41,359 bases of DNA from Hyphomicrobiales bacterium. Its GTDB lineage: Bacteria > Pseudomonadota > Alphaproteobacteria > Rhizobiales > Xanthobacteraceae. The notes beneath the pieces were generated by a model. The model was not told the DNA's origin. It did not search any database and saw only the letters and a program-made list of their open reading frames with translations. The position numbers and the translations under genes were made by a program. Below are positions 23,012 through 32,005 of this stretch, piece after piece. How positions within the stretch are numbered: position 1 is the first letter of the stretch; every line of letters starts with the position of its first letter. The stretch spans positions 545 to 41,903 of the forward strand of contig PLJS01000232.1 in NCBI GenBank assembly GCA_003140315.1, written 5' to 3'.

Positions 23012-25279
23012 TCAGAGCTGCAAGCCCTCCGCCGTCGCGAAGGCCTCGAGCGTCGCGCGCACCGTCACCTTGCGGTCCGTTCCGCTGAGCAGCGGGGCGA
23101 CGGCGGCGGCGGCCTTCTTGGCATCGAGCTCCAACACCATGGCCTTGACCGGGCCGACCGAGGACGCCGAGAGCGAAAGCGCACGGTAGCCGATCGCGAT
23201 CAGCGCGAGCGCGCCGATCGGCTGCGAGGCGAGCTCGCCGCACAGCGTCACGGGTTTCCCCACGGCGCCCGCCTTGTCGACGATCATCTTCAGGACGCGC
23301 AGCATCGGCGCCGAGATCGGGTCGAAGCGTCCGGCGAGATGGGTATTGCTCCGGTCGGCCGCGAAGATGAACTGCGCCAGATCGTTCGAGCCGATCGACA
23401 GGAAATCCACGCGCGCCAGCAACTCGTCGAGTTGAAAGAGCAGCGCCGGGACCTCCACCATGACGCCGACATGCACGCGCTCGGGCAGCCGGTGGCCGTG
23501 GCGGCGCAGATGCGTCAGCTCGCGCTCGACGAAGCTTTTCGCCTGATCGAACTCGTCCACGGTGGTGACCATCGGGAACATGATGCGCAGCTCGCGCTCG
23601 GCGGCCGCATCGAGCAGCGCGCGGATCTGGCTGCGCAGGAGGCCGGGCCGGTCGAGCCCGAGGCGGATCGCGCGCCAGCCGAGCGCGGGGTTCTCCTCTT
23701 CCTCGAAGCGCATGTAGGGCAGCACCTTGTCGCCGCCGATGTCGAGCGTGCGGAACGTCACCGGTCGGTCGTCGGCGGCGTCGAGCACCTGGCGATAGAG
23801 CCCGAGCTGTTCGGCCGCGCGCGGCAGCGAGGCCGCCACCATGAACTGCAATTCGGTGCGGAACAGCCCTATGCCGGCGGCCCCTGTCTCGTCGATATGC
23901 GGCAGGTCGACCAGCAGACCGGCATTGAGCAAGAGCGAGATCTTCTCGCCGTCCTTGGTGACAGAAGGCTTGTCGCGCAGCTCGGCATATTGGGCCTGGC
24001 GGCGCGCGCGCAGCCGCACCCGGTCCGCGTAGGCCTTCTCTACGTCGGCGGTCGGGCGCACATGCACGTGGCCCATGGTGCCGTCGACGATGATGGCGTC
24101 GCCCGGATCGATGATGCCGGTCGCATTGGCGATCTGGCCGACCGCGGCGATGCCGAGCGCACGCGCCACGATCGAGACGTGCGAGGTCGGCCCGCCTTCC
24201 TCCAGCACCAGGGCGCGCAGCTTCTTGCGGTCGTAGTCGAGCAGCGCCGCCGGGCCCATGGCGCGCGCCACCAGGATCGCGTTGTCGGGAAGCTCCTCGC
24301 GCGGCGGGGCGTGATCGCGGCCGACGAGCTGGCGCATCAGGCGGTTGGCGAGGTCGTCGAGGTCGTGCAGGCGCTCGCGCAGATACGGATCGGTCTGGCG
24401 CATCATGCGGGCGCGGTTGTCCGACTGCACGCGTTCGACGGCGGCCTCGGCGGTCAGGCCGGTCGCGACCGCCTCGTGCATCTTGTGCATCCAGCCGCGG
24501 TCATGCGCGAACATCCGATAGGCTTCCAGCACCTCGCGGTGCTCGCCGGCGTCGGCGACGTCGCGGCGCTCGAGCAGGAGGTCGAGGTCGGCGCGCAGCG
24601 TGTTGAGCGCCGCATCGAGGCGCTGTAATTCCTTCTTCGGATCGTCGGCGATCAGCGTGGTGACGACCACGCGCGGCTCGTGCAGCACGGCATGGCCGAG
24701 CCCGATGCCGTCGGAGATCGAGAGGCCGGTGAGCTGCAGCGGCCGGTGCGCGGCGGGCTCCAGGCCGGGCTTGGCGAGGGCCGACAATTCGCCCGACGCG
24801 ATGGTCTCGGCGAGCACCATCGCGGTCGTCTGCAGCGCCTCTTCCTCTTCCTCCGAATAATTGCGGTGCGCGCGGTTCTGCACCACCAGCACGCCGAGCG
24901 TGTTGCCGGCGCGCAGCACCGGAACGCCGAGGAACGAGTGATAGATCTCCTCGCCGGTTTCCGGCCGGAACGAGAAGGCCGGATGGTGCTGGGCGTCGGA
25001 GAGGTTGAGCGACTTGGCCTCGCTCGAGACGAGGCCGACCAGGCCCTCGTCCTGGCGCAGCACCGTGACGTGCACGGCGTCCGGGTTGAGCCCTTCCGAG
25101 GCATAGAGCTCGAGCGTGCCGTCTACGCGCAACACGTAGACGGAGCACACCTCCGCCACCATGTTGGCGGCGATTAGCACCACGATCTTGTTCAGGCGCT
25201 CCTGCGCGCTGACCGGCTCCGCCATGACCTCGCGAAGCCGGCGCAACAGCACGCGCGGGCCGCCAACTGCGCCACGCAT
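23012..25279 (-). CDS. ptsP: phosphoenolpyruvate-protein phosphotransferase PtsP (EI-Ntr)
   Basis: A 755-residue first enzyme of the nitrogen phosphotransferase relay, passing phosphate from PEP to NPr. The N-terminal GAF domain (about 20-165) senses nitrogen state in relatives. The EI helical domain follows, with the phospho-histidine H367 in EGGPTSHVSIVARAL. The C-terminal PEP-binding barrel shows LFRTELQFM, ENPALGWRAIR, MFPMVTTVDEF, GVMVEVPA, SIGSNDLAQF and the closing CGELASQ with the conserved Cys. Length fits EI-Ntr rather than sugar EI. Several in-frame starts exist near the N-terminus (25279, or M at residue 19). Confidence 0.95.
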   Translation of the reverse strand: MRGAVGGPRVLLRRLREVMAEPVSAQERLNKIVVLIAANMVAEVCSVYVLRVDGTLELYASEGLNPDAVHVTVLRQDEGLVGLVSSEAKSLNLSDAQHHPAFSFRPETGEEIYHSFLGVPVLRAGNTLGVLVVQNRAHRNYSEEEEEALQTTAMVLAETIASGELSALAKPGLEPAAHRPLQLTGLSISDGIGLGHAVLHEPRVVVTTLIADDPKKELQRLDAALNTLRADLDLLLERRDVADAGEHREVLEAYRMFAHDRGWMHKMHEAVATGLTAEAAVERVQSDNRARMMRQTDPYLRERLHDLDDLANRLMRQLVGRDHAPPREELPDNAILVARAMGPAALLDYDRKKLRALVLEEGGPTSHVSIVARALGIAAVGQIANATGIIDPGDAIIVDGTMGHVHVRPTADVEKAYADRVRLRARRQAQYAELRDKPSVTKDGEKISLLLNAGLLVDLPHIDETGAAGIGLFRTELQFMVAASLPRAAEQLGLYRQVLDAADDRPVTFRTLDIGGDKVLPYMRFEEEENPALGWRAIRLGLDRPGLLRSQIRALLDAAAERELRIMFPMVTTVDEFDQAKSFVERELTHLRRHGHRLPERVHVGVMVEVPALLFQLDELLARVDFLSIGSNDLAQFIFAADRSNTHLAGRFDPISAPMLRVLKMIVDKAGAVGKPVTLCGELASQPIGALALIAIGYRALSLSASSVGPVKAMVLELDAKKAAAAVAPLLSGTDRKVTVRATLEAFATAEGLQL

Positions 25280-25386
25280 CGCTTCAGCCCTTGCGCCGTG
25301 TTTCGGCTTGCGGTCGCGGGCGCCGGCCCCGCGGCCTCTGCGAGGCTATAGCGAATGCGGCGTGCTGCGGGCAAGCGACACGATTG

Positions 25387-26406
25387 TTACCACGCATAGC
25401 TGGCCGCGATCCGGCCGCAGGATGCGCGGAACGCATCGGAATCGATGATCCGGCGATAGGCCGTGCGGATCGTTTCCTCGCCGGCCGAGGGAACGATCTG
25501 CTGCACTGCGGGAGAATCGCCGAAAAATCGTGTCGCGATCGCCGCCACGTCGGTGGCGCGGGCAGGGCGGTCGAGATCGGCTTCGCCCGCCGTTACCATG
25601 TCGAAAAGCACGGTGGCGCCGGTCAGCGGCAGCGTCGCGAGGTCGGCGGCTTGCAGCAGTAGCGCGAGGCGGTGGTCCGGATGGGCGGGATCGACGGCGG
25701 CGCCCTTGTAATGCCCGATCTGCGGGCCGTCCGCGTACCATTTCGGGCCGCCACGCAGCTTGTCGGCGAGCGCGGAGGCTTCCGTGGCGACGTAGTAGCG
25801 GTTGAGCTCGTCGTCCCAGGCGTATGCGTAGCCGTGCCGGGCGAGCTGCGGCTCCCATTCGTCCCAGGCGGGCGCGAGCGTGAACGGCTTGATCGCCTCG
25901 ACGACGATCACCTTCGGCCGGAAGCGGGTGAAATCCGCGCCGCGCAGCACGTCGGCTTCCGCGCCCTCCACGTCGACTTTGAGAAAGTCGATCGCGGTCG
26001 GCGCGTGCTGCTCGCACAGCGCCGCCAGTGTCGTGACCGGCACGGTGACTGGCTCAGGGCTGCGGCCGACTTCCTTCTCGGCGGCGTATGCGTGCTCCGC
26101 GATGGTAGTGGAAAGTCCGTGGAATTCGCGCTGAAGATAGAGCGTCGCCTCGCCCGGCTCGGCGCCCGCAAGCCCTTGGTAGAGATGGTCGCGCGGGCGA
26201 ACCGCGCGCCCGAGTGCGGCAAGCGCGGGGTTCGGCTCGACCGTGATGCCGCGCCAGCCGGCGAGGTAAAACGCGAACGAGACGTTGTCGTAGACCGGGT
26301 GGCCGGCTCCGACGTCGACGTAAAAGCCCGTCTCCTGGTCCTCGAAGCAGCGGGCGAGGTGGAAGTCCTCGAAACGCTGCGCGTAGGAGAGGGGAGGAAG
26401 CGGCAT
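25387..26406 (-). CDS. FkbM-family methyltransferase
   Basis: A 339-residue protein. The SAM-binding loop is YVDVGAGHPVYDN (29-41), with WRGITVEPNP at 51-60 and the family-defining FLKVDVEGAEADVL at 141-154. The remaining ~140 residues are a variable domain containing WDDELNRYYVA, a pattern often found in FkbM proteins of polysaccharide or glycan modification clusters. No glycosyltransferases are adjacent, so the acceptor is unknown. It sits between lysC and ptsP, an order usually tighter in related genomes, which suggests a later insertion (inference). Confidence 0.88.
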   Translation of the reverse strand: MPLPPLSYAQRFEDFHLARCFEDQETGFYVDVGAGHPVYDNVSFAFYLAGWRGITVEPNPALAALGRAVRPRDHLYQGLAGAEPGEATLYLQREFHGLSTTIAEHAYAAEKEVGRSPEPVTVPVTTLAALCEQHAPTAIDFLKVDVEGAEADVLRGADFTRFRPKVIVVEAIKPFTLAPAWDEWEPQLARHGYAYAWDDELNRYYVATEASALADKLRGGPKWYADGPQIGHYKGAAVDPAHPDHRLALLLQAADLATLPLTGATVLFDMVTAGEADLDRPARATDVAAIATRFFGDSPAVQQIVPSAGEETIRTAYRRIIDSDAFRASCGRIAASYAW

Positions 26407-26414
26407 TCGGCGTC

Positions 26415-26448
26415 CTTTCCCTCTCCCCGCGAAGCGGGAGAGGGAAAG
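26415..26448. terminator. lysC terminator-like hairpin
   Basis: Thirteen-base perfect arms (26415-26427 with 26436-26448) around an eight-base loop, eight bases beyond the lysC stop on the minus strand and just before the FkbM start. Same pyrimidine/purine arm composition as the other hairpins in the window. Confidence 0.6.
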
Positions 26449-26455
26449 AGAAGCC

Positions 26456-27709
26456 CTACTTATCCAGCCCGTACAAACTGTGCAGCGCCCGCACCGCGAG
26501 CTCCGTGTAGGCGGTGTCGATCAGCACCGAGAACTTGATCTCCGAGGTCGTGATCGCGCGGATGTTGATCTGCCGCTCGGCCAGCGCCTTGAAGGCCTGC
26601 GCGGCGACGCCCGCGTGGCTGCGCATGCCGATGCCGATCACCGAAATCTTGGCGACCTCGCGCGAGCCGTCGAGGTGGTCGTAGCCGATCTTGTCCTTGG
26701 ACTTCACCAGCACGGCGTTGGCGCGGGCGTAGTCGGCGGCCGGCACCGTGAAGGTCAGGTCCGTCGTCGCGCCGTCGGGGGACACGTTCTGCACGATCAT
26801 GTCCACGTTGATGTTCGCGTCCGCGAGCGGCCCGAAGATCGCTGCCGCGACGCCGGGCTTGTCGGGCACGAGGCGGACCGAGATCTGCGCCTCGTCCCGG
26901 GAGAAGGCGATGCCGCTTACCACTGGATGTTCCATGATCTCACTCTCGTCGCAAATCAGCGTGCCGGGTGGCTGGTTCTGGTGCGGGTCGATATCTTCCG
27001 GCCGGTCGAAGCTCGAACGCACGAAGATGCGCACGTTGTGCACCATGCCGAGCTCGATCGAGCGCACCTGCATGACCTTGGCGCCGAGCGACGCCATTTC
27101 GAGCATCTCCTCGTAGGCGATCTTCTCGAGCCGCCGCGCGCGCGGCACGACGCGCGGGTCGGTCGTGTAGACGCCGTCGACGTCGGTGTAGATGTCGCAG
27201 CGATCGGCGTGGATCGCGGCCGCGATCGCGACCGCCGAGGTGTCCGACCCGCCGCGGCCGAGCGTGGTGATGCGGCCGGTCTCCTTGTGCATGCCCTGGA
27301 AGCCCGCGATGACGGCGACCTGTCCGAGCTCGCGGAAGCGCTTGACCAGCTCCTCGCCATTGACGTCATCGATGCGCGCGGAGCCGTGCGCGTTGGAGGT
27401 GAGGATCGGAAGCTGCCAGCCCTGCCATGAGCGCGCATTCACGCCCATGTCTTCGAGCACGATCGCCAGCAGCCCGGCGGTGATCTGCTCGCCGGTGGCG
27501 ACCACGGCGTCGTATTCGCGTGCATCATGCAAGGGCGCCGCGTCGCGCGCCCACGCGACAAGCTGGTTGGTCGTGCCCGACATCGCCGACACCACGACCG
27601 CGACCTCATGGCCGGCATTGACCTCGCGCTGGACGTGGCGTGCGACATTGCGGATGCGGTCGATGTCGGCCATCGACGTTCCGCCGAATTTCATTACAAG
27701 GCGAGACAT
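26456..27709 (-). CDS. lysC: aspartate kinase
   Basis: A 417-residue monofunctional aspartokinase, first step from aspartate to lysine, threonine and methionine. Kinase domain: MKFGGTSM (6-13), VVSAMSGTTNQLV, VATGEQITAGLL, FQGMHKETGRITTLGRGGSDTSAVA and DVDGVYTTDPR. Two C-terminal ACT domains for feedback inhibition follow (about 265-417; SGIAFSRDEAQISV, VSPDGATTDLTF, and a second around SVIGIGMRSHAGVA). The start at 27709 is the family start; the 46-residue open extension runs into the hairpin upstream. In GTG/TTG-free context with normal codon use. Confidence 0.96.
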   Translation of the reverse strand: MSRLVMKFGGTSMADIDRIRNVARHVQREVNAGHEVAVVVSAMSGTTNQLVAWARDAAPLHDAREYDAVVATGEQITAGLLAIVLEDMGVNARSWQGWQLPILTSNAHGSARIDDVNGEELVKRFRELGQVAVIAGFQGMHKETGRITTLGRGGSDTSAVAIAAAIHADRCDIYTDVDGVYTTDPRVVPRARRLEKIAYEEMLEMASLGAKVMQVRSIELGMVHNVRIFVRSSFDRPEDIDPHQNQPPGTLICDESEIMEHPVVSGIAFSRDEAQISVRLVPDKPGVAAAIFGPLADANINVDMIVQNVSPDGATTDLTFTVPAADYARANAVLVKSKDKIGYDHLDGSREVAKISVIGIGMRSHAGVAAQAFKALAERQINIRAITTSEIKFSVLIDTAYTELAVRALHSLYGLDK

Positions 27710-27784
27710 GCGCGCGCCGGGTCCCCGGGAAAAGGCCGGTACTGCATAGCGGCGCGGGGTAGAGGGCGCAACCCGTTCAGAACC

Positions 27785-27870
27785 GTAGCCCGCATGAGCG
27801 AAGCGGCATGCGGGATCAGTCTCTCGGAGGCCTGAACGGCCCCGCATATCGCTTCGCTCATGCGGGCTAC
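27785..27870. repeat. large perfect inverted repeat upstream of lysC
   Basis: Arms of 21 bases pair perfectly (27785-27805 with 27850-27870), and after two unpaired bases per side an inner seven-base pair (ATGCGGG/CCCGCAT, 27808-27814 with 27841-27847) extends the stem, leaving a loop of about 26 bases. The arm core is CCCGCATGAGCGAAGCG, which I recall as a dispersed repeat in Bradyrhizobium-type genomes. It lies between the lysC start and the udgX end, both minus strand. Confidence 0.8.
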
Positions 27871-27883
27871 GAAGCGGCGGGAG

Positions 27884-28573
27884 TTACGCCGCCTTGCGGA
27901 TCTCCGGCAGGTGCCTTGCGATAAGCTTCAAGTCGGCGACGAATTTCTCGTATTCGCGCGCCTTCGAGGCCTCATCGGGGACACGCAGCAGAAACGAGGG
28001 ATGCACCGTGATGAAGCCCTCGACGCCTTCCCGCAGCGGCATCAGCCGGCCGCGCGAGCGCGAGATCGTCACATCATGGCCGGTGAGCGCGCGCGCCGCA
28101 GTTGCGCCAAGCGCGACCGTGATCCGTGGCTTGATGAGGTTAAGCTCATTGTCGAGCCACCAGCGGCAAATGTCGATTTCGTCGTGGTTCGGCTTCTTGT
28201 GGATGCGGCGCTTGCCGCGCGGCTCGAACTTGAAGTGCTTCACGGCGTTCGTGACGTAGACGCGGCTGCGGTCGATGTCGGCCTCGGCGAGCGCGCGATC
28301 GAACAATTGCCCTGCGGGTCCGACGAACGGCTTGCCAGCCAAGTCCTCTTAATCGCCCGGCTGCTCACCGACGAAGACGACGGGCGCGTGGACCGGTCCC
28401 TCGCCGAACACCGTCTGGGTCGCGTTCTTGTAAAGCGGGCAGCGTGTGCACGCCTCGGCGGCCTTGCGTGCCGCAGTGAGGTTGTGGAATTCAGCCTCGG
28501 CCGCCGACGCCTGCGCGGCCACAGCGATATCGAAGAGCCCCGGCTGGTCGGCCTGTCGGGCTGATTTGGCCAT
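27884..28573 (-). pseudogene. udgX: UdgX-type uracil-DNA glycosylase interrupted by an in-frame TAA
   Basis: One frame of 229 codons encodes a whole UdgX-like protein except that codon 75 (28349-28351) is TAA. Upstream: Fe-S cysteines CTRCPLY (C42, C45) and the active-site motif GEQPGD (69-74). Downstream, without frame change: EDLAGKPFVGPAGQLFDRAL, the UdgX-specific KRRIH loop (121-125) whose His forms the covalent uracil-DNA link in characterised UdgX, and VHPSFLLR (HPS 191-193). Family members read GDQED or GDKED here, so a single C-to-T change of a Gln CAA codon explains the stop. AAGAGGA immediately precedes a TTG at 28342, so the second part might be reinitiated. Function as a repair enzyme is otherwise expected to be lost; a sequencing error cannot be excluded. 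Confidence 0.85.
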
Positions 28574-28688
28574 CACGTTTGTCCTTCCGGCCATTTCAAT
28601 GTTCTCTTTATGTTCTTATTAGGCGGTCGGGTCAAGGCCGCGCTAGAAAGAAGCCCCCAACGGCATTCCCTGTTCCACGGTGAAAGCA

Positions 28689-29699
28689 ATGGACTATCGA
28701 AATCTCGGGGCGAGCGGCGTGAAAGTCTCCCCGCTCTGCCTCGGCACCATGATGTTCGGCGGCGCGACCGACGAGGCGACCGCCGGGCGCATCGTGGCGA
28801 AAGCAAAAGAGCAGGGCGTCAACTTCATCGACTCGGCGGACGGTTACGCGGGCGGCAAGTCCGAAGAGATTGCCGGCCGTGCGATCGGCAATCAGCGCCA
28901 CGACTGGGTGGTGGCCACCAAGCTCGGAAACCAGGTCGGCAAGGGCGCGAACCGCGGCGGCCTGTCGCGCAAATGGGTGATGCAGGCGGCGGAAGAGAGC
29001 CTGCGCCGGCTCGGCACCGACTACATCGACATCTATTACCTGCACAAAGAGGATCACGACACGCCGCTCGCCGAGACCGTGCGGGCGATCGGCAACCTGC
29101 AGCAGCAGGGCAAGATCCGCTATTTCGGCGTGTCGAACCATCGCTCATGGCGCATCGCCGAGATCTGCAATCTGTGCGACCAGATGGGCATCGATCGGCC
29201 GATCGTGAGCCAGCCCTATTATCACGCGCTCTATCGCGTGGCCGAGGTCGAGCAGCTTCCGGTGTGCCAGAACTACGGGATCGGCGTCGTGAGCTATTCG
29301 CCGCTCGCGCGCGGCGTGCTGACCGGCAAATACGCGCCGGGCGCCGAGGCCGCGAAGGATTCGCGCGCCGGCCGCGCCGACAAGCGCATGCTGCAAACCG
29401 AGATGAATCCCGCCACGCTGGAAGCCGCACAGAAGGTGAAGGCCCATGCCGAGAAGCGCGGCGTTTCGCCCAATCACTTCGCGGTCGCCTGGGTGCTCAA
29501 CAACAGACTGATCAGCGGCATCGTGGCGGGCCCGCGCACCGAAGCGCAGTGGGACGACTATGTCGCGGCGCTCGACGTCAAGCTCACCAAGGAGGACGAG
29601 GCGTTCGTCAACGATCTCGTCGTTACCGGCCATGCGGCTGCGCCGGGCTACAACGATCCGCAGTATCCGATCGAGGGCCGCGTGCCGCGGACGGGTTAG
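28689..29699 (+). CDS. aldo/keto reductase
   Basis: A 336-residue NADPH-dependent oxidoreductase with a TIM-barrel fold. Catalytic tetrad: D48 and Y53 in FIDSADGY, K78 in VATKLG, H119 in YYLHKED. Later elements (IRYFGVSNHRSWRI, QPYYHALYR, YSPLARGVLTGKY) are typical of the AKR families acting on sugar- or aryl-aldehydes. GTG 28680 is an alternative start nine bases upstream. It is divergent from udgX and followed three bases after its stop by ubiG, so the two are co-transcribed. Confidence 0.92.
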   Translation: MDYRNLGASGVKVSPLCLGTMMFGGATDEATAGRIVAKAKEQGVNFIDSADGYAGGKSEEIAGRAIGNQRHDWVVATKLGNQVGKGANRGGLSRKWVMQAAEESLRRLGTDYIDIYYLHKEDHDTPLAETVRAIGNLQQQGKIRYFGVSNHRSWRIAEICNLCDQMGIDRPIVSQPYYHALYRVAEVEQLPVCQNYGIGVVSYSPLARGVLTGKYAPGAEAAKDSRAGRADKRMLQTEMNPATLEAAQKVKAHAEKRGVSPNHFAVAWVLNNRLISGIVAGPRTEAQWDDYVAALDVKLTKEDEAFVNDLVVTGHAAAPGYNDPQYPIEGRVPRTG

Positions 29700-29702
29700 C
29701 TC

Positions 29703-30443
29703 ATGCAGAGTGCAAGCACCGTCGACGATCGCGAGGTCGCGCGCTTCTCGGCGCTCGCCGACGAGTGGTGGGACCCGCGCGGGAAGATGGCGGTGCTGCA
29801 CAAGTTCAATCCGGTGCGGCTCGCCTACATCCGCGACGCGGCGTGCAAACGGTTCGACCGCAATCCGAAGCAGCTCGACAGCCTGAAGGGCTTGCGCATC
29901 CTCGATATCGGCTGCGGCGGCGGCATTCTCTGTGAGCCGCTGGCGCGGCTCGGGGCATTGGTCGTCGGCGCCGATCCCGCCGAGAAGAATATCGCGGCCG
30001 CGAAGGTGCACGCGGAGCGGGGCGGCCTTGCGATCGATTATCGCGCCACCACGGCCGAGGCGCTCGCGGATCAGGGCGAGCGCTTCGACATCGTGCTCGC
30101 CATGGAGGTGGTCGAGCACGTCGCCGACGTGAAGCTGTTCGTGTCGCGCTGCGCCGAGATGGTGCGGCCCGGCGGGCTGATGGTCGCCGCCACCATCAAC
30201 CGCACGCTCAAGAGCTTTGTCTTGGCGATCGTCGGCGCCGAATACGTGCTGCGCTGGCTGCCGCGCGGCACGCATCAGTGGGACAAGTTCGTCACGCCGG
30301 ACGAACTGGAGATCGCCATGGAGCGCGCCGGCTTGAGCAGCACCGACGAGCGCGGCGTGATCTACAATCTGCTCGCCGACCGCTGGGAGCTCTCGACCGA
30401 CACCGACGTGAACTACATGGTGCTGGCGGAGCGGGCGAAGTAA
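29703..30443 (+). CDS. ubiG: ubiquinone biosynthesis O-methyltransferase
   Basis: A 246-residue SAM-dependent enzyme carrying out both O-methylations in ubiquinone synthesis. Signature: [35 protein letters not shown] at the N-terminus, motif [20 protein letters not shown] (66-84), [12 protein letters not shown], and [19 protein letters not shown], all characteristic of UbiG. Length normal. In many Rhizobiales ubiG lies close to lysC, divergently; here udgX and the aldo/keto reductase separate them. Confidence 0.96.
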   Translation: MQSASTVDDREVARFSALADEWWDPRGKMAVLHKFNPVRLAYIRDAACKRFDRNPKQLDSLKGLRILDIGCGGGILCEPLARLGALVVGADPAEKNIAAAKVHAERGGLAIDYRATTAEALADQGERFDIVLAMEVVEHVADVKLFVSRCAEMVRPGGLMVAATINRTLKSFVLAIVGAEYVLRWLPRGTHQWDKFVTPDELEIAMERAGLSSTDERGVIYNLLADRWELSTDTDVNYMVLAERAK

Positions 30444-30458
30444 CGCTCGCGCCCTTTT

Positions 30459-30613
30459 CCCTCTCCCCGCTCTTGCGGGGAGAGGGTGCCCCACCCCGGA
30501 CTTGATCCGGGGGAGGGCGGGTGAGGGGCTGGTCTTCCATTTTCGCAGTTGCCCCTCACCCGGCTCGCGACTAAGTCGCTCGCCACCCTCTCCCCGCAAG
30601 AGCGGGGCGAGGG
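30459..30613. repeat. compound palindromic element after ubiG
   Basis: Three hairpins in a row: CCCTCTCCCCGC/GCGGGGAGAGGG (30459-30470 with 30475-30486); GGGTGAGGGGC/GCCCCTCACCC (30519-30529 with 30551-30561); CCCTCTCCCCGC/GCGGGGCGAGGG with one mismatch (30586-30597 with 30602-30613). The first and third also mirror each other, so the whole element is a long inverted repeat. It fills the ubiG-DMT gap and probably terminates ubiG transcription. Confidence 0.75.
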
Positions 30614-30627
30614 AAGAAAGAAACCGC

Positions 30628-31529
30628 ATGACCGACATCTCCTGGCTCTGGGCCGTCTTCACGGTGCTCGCCGCCGCGGGTCAGACCGCGCGCAACGCCA
30701 TGCAGCGCGAGCTGACCGACGACGCCTCGGCACGGTCGGCGCCACCCATGTGCGCTTCCTGTTCGGCTTTCCGTTCGCGCTTCTGTTTCTCGCCGGCGTC
30801 ATGATCTTCAGCGGCGCGGCGTTGCCGCGGCCTTCCTGGAGCTTCGTGCCGTGGCTGCTCGCCGGCGCGCTGTTCCAGATCGGCGCGACGGCGACGATGC
30901 TTGCCACAATGGGCGAGCGGTCCTTCGTCGTCACCATCGCCTACATCAAGACCGAACCCATTCAGGTCGCGATCTTCGGCCTCCTGTTTCTCGGCGACGC
31001 GCTTAATGTCTGGATGATGGTTGCGATCGTGGTTGCGACCTTCGGCGTCGTCGTGATGTCGTTCAAACCGGGCGCGACCGGCGGCATCCGCCCCACGCTG
31101 ATCGGACTTGCGTCCGGTGGCATGTTCGCCCTGTCGGCGATCGGCTATCGCGGCGCGATCCTCAATCTCGGTCATCCGAACTTCGTGATGGCGGCAACCT
31201 TCACGCTCGCGATCGGATTGGTGCTGCAGGCGACGCTGCTCAGCGCCTATCTGGCGGTGCGCGACCGCGCGGTGCTGACGGCGATTGTCGCGCAGTGGCG
31301 ACCTTCATTGTTCGCGGGCTTCATGGGGGCGACCGCGTCGCAGTTCTGGTTCCTGGCCTTCGCGATCGCGACGGCGGCGAGCGTGCGCACGCTTGCGCTG
31401 GTCGAGGTGCTGTTCGCGCAGGCGATCTCGGTGTTCGTGTTCAAGCAGAAGGTGACCGCGCGCGAAAGCTTCGGCATGGCGATGATCGTGATCGGCGTGA
31501 TCCTGCTGATCTGGTCGCACCCGACTTAA
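30628..31529 (+). pseudogene. DMT-superfamily (EamA) transporter with frameshift
   Basis: ATG 30628 starts MTDISWLWAVFTVLAAAGQTARNAMQRELTDD in one frame, which then becomes meaningless and stops at 30804. From 30726 the next frame carries the natural continuation LGTVGATHVRFLFGFPFALLFLAG and runs to 31529. That part includes IAYIKTEPIQVAIFGLLFLGD, FLAFAIATAASVRTLALVEVLFAQ and a final hydrophobic span. The joined product would be about 300 residues with nine or ten spans, a full EamA transporter. The shift lies around 30718-30726 and needs one extra base (or two fewer) to be repaired. It is either a real inactivating mutation or a sequence error. Convergent with the half-size DMT gene, five bases apart. 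Confidence 0.8.
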
Positions 31530-31534
31530 GCGCC

Positions 31535-31966
31535 TCAGCGCTTGATCGCGATCAGCACCGCGCCGGCCGCGATCAGCGCGATGCCGAGCCAGTTCTGGCC
31601 TGACGGCCGCTCGCCCAGGAACAGGAACGCGAATACCGCGACCAGCATGACGCTGAGCTTGTCGATCGGCGCGACCTGCGAGGCGTCGCCGAGCTTGAGC
31701 GCGCGGAAATAGCAGATCCACGAGACGCCGGTCGCAAGCCCCGAGAGCACCAGGAACACATAGCTGCGCGTCGAGACCGATCCGGGCGACTGGAACTGCC
31801 CGGTCGCCGCCAGGATCGCGGCGAGGCAGATCAGGATGATGATGGTGCGGACGAAAGTCGCGAAGTCCGGATTGACGTTGTCGACGCCGACCTTGGCGAA
31901 GATCGCGGTCAGCGCCGCGAATATTGCGGAGAGGACGGCCCAGGCTTGCCAGGAGGAGAGGGTCAT
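31535..31966 (-). CDS. half-size DMT (EamA) membrane protein
   Basis: A 143-residue protein with about five hydrophobic spans (about 6-24, 35-54, 69-87, 93-115, 122-140), equal to one EamA repeat. TAIFAKVGVDNVNPDFATFVRTIIIL and FRALKLGDASQVAPIDKLSVMLVAVFAFLFLGERPS are typical of the single-repeat family that must dimerise to transport. Substrate unknown. It follows the DUF1178 gene on the same strand, separated by the 32006 hairpin. Confidence 0.9.
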   Translation of the reverse strand: MTLSSWQAWAVLSAIFAALTAIFAKVGVDNVNPDFATFVRTIIILICLAAILAATGQFQSPGSVSTRSYVFLVLSGLATGVSWICYFRALKLGDASQVAPIDKLSVMLVAVFAFLFLGERPSGQNWLGIALIAAGAVLIAIKR

Positions 31967-32005
31967 CGCGACAGTCTAGCGGTGATGGGGCGTGCGCGCG
32001 ACCCG

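Noticed and set aside
29145-30662. 505-residue minus-strand open frame opposite the aldo/keto reductase and ubiG
   Set aside because: Same mirror-frame artefact; no family motif, and both plus-strand genes are secure.
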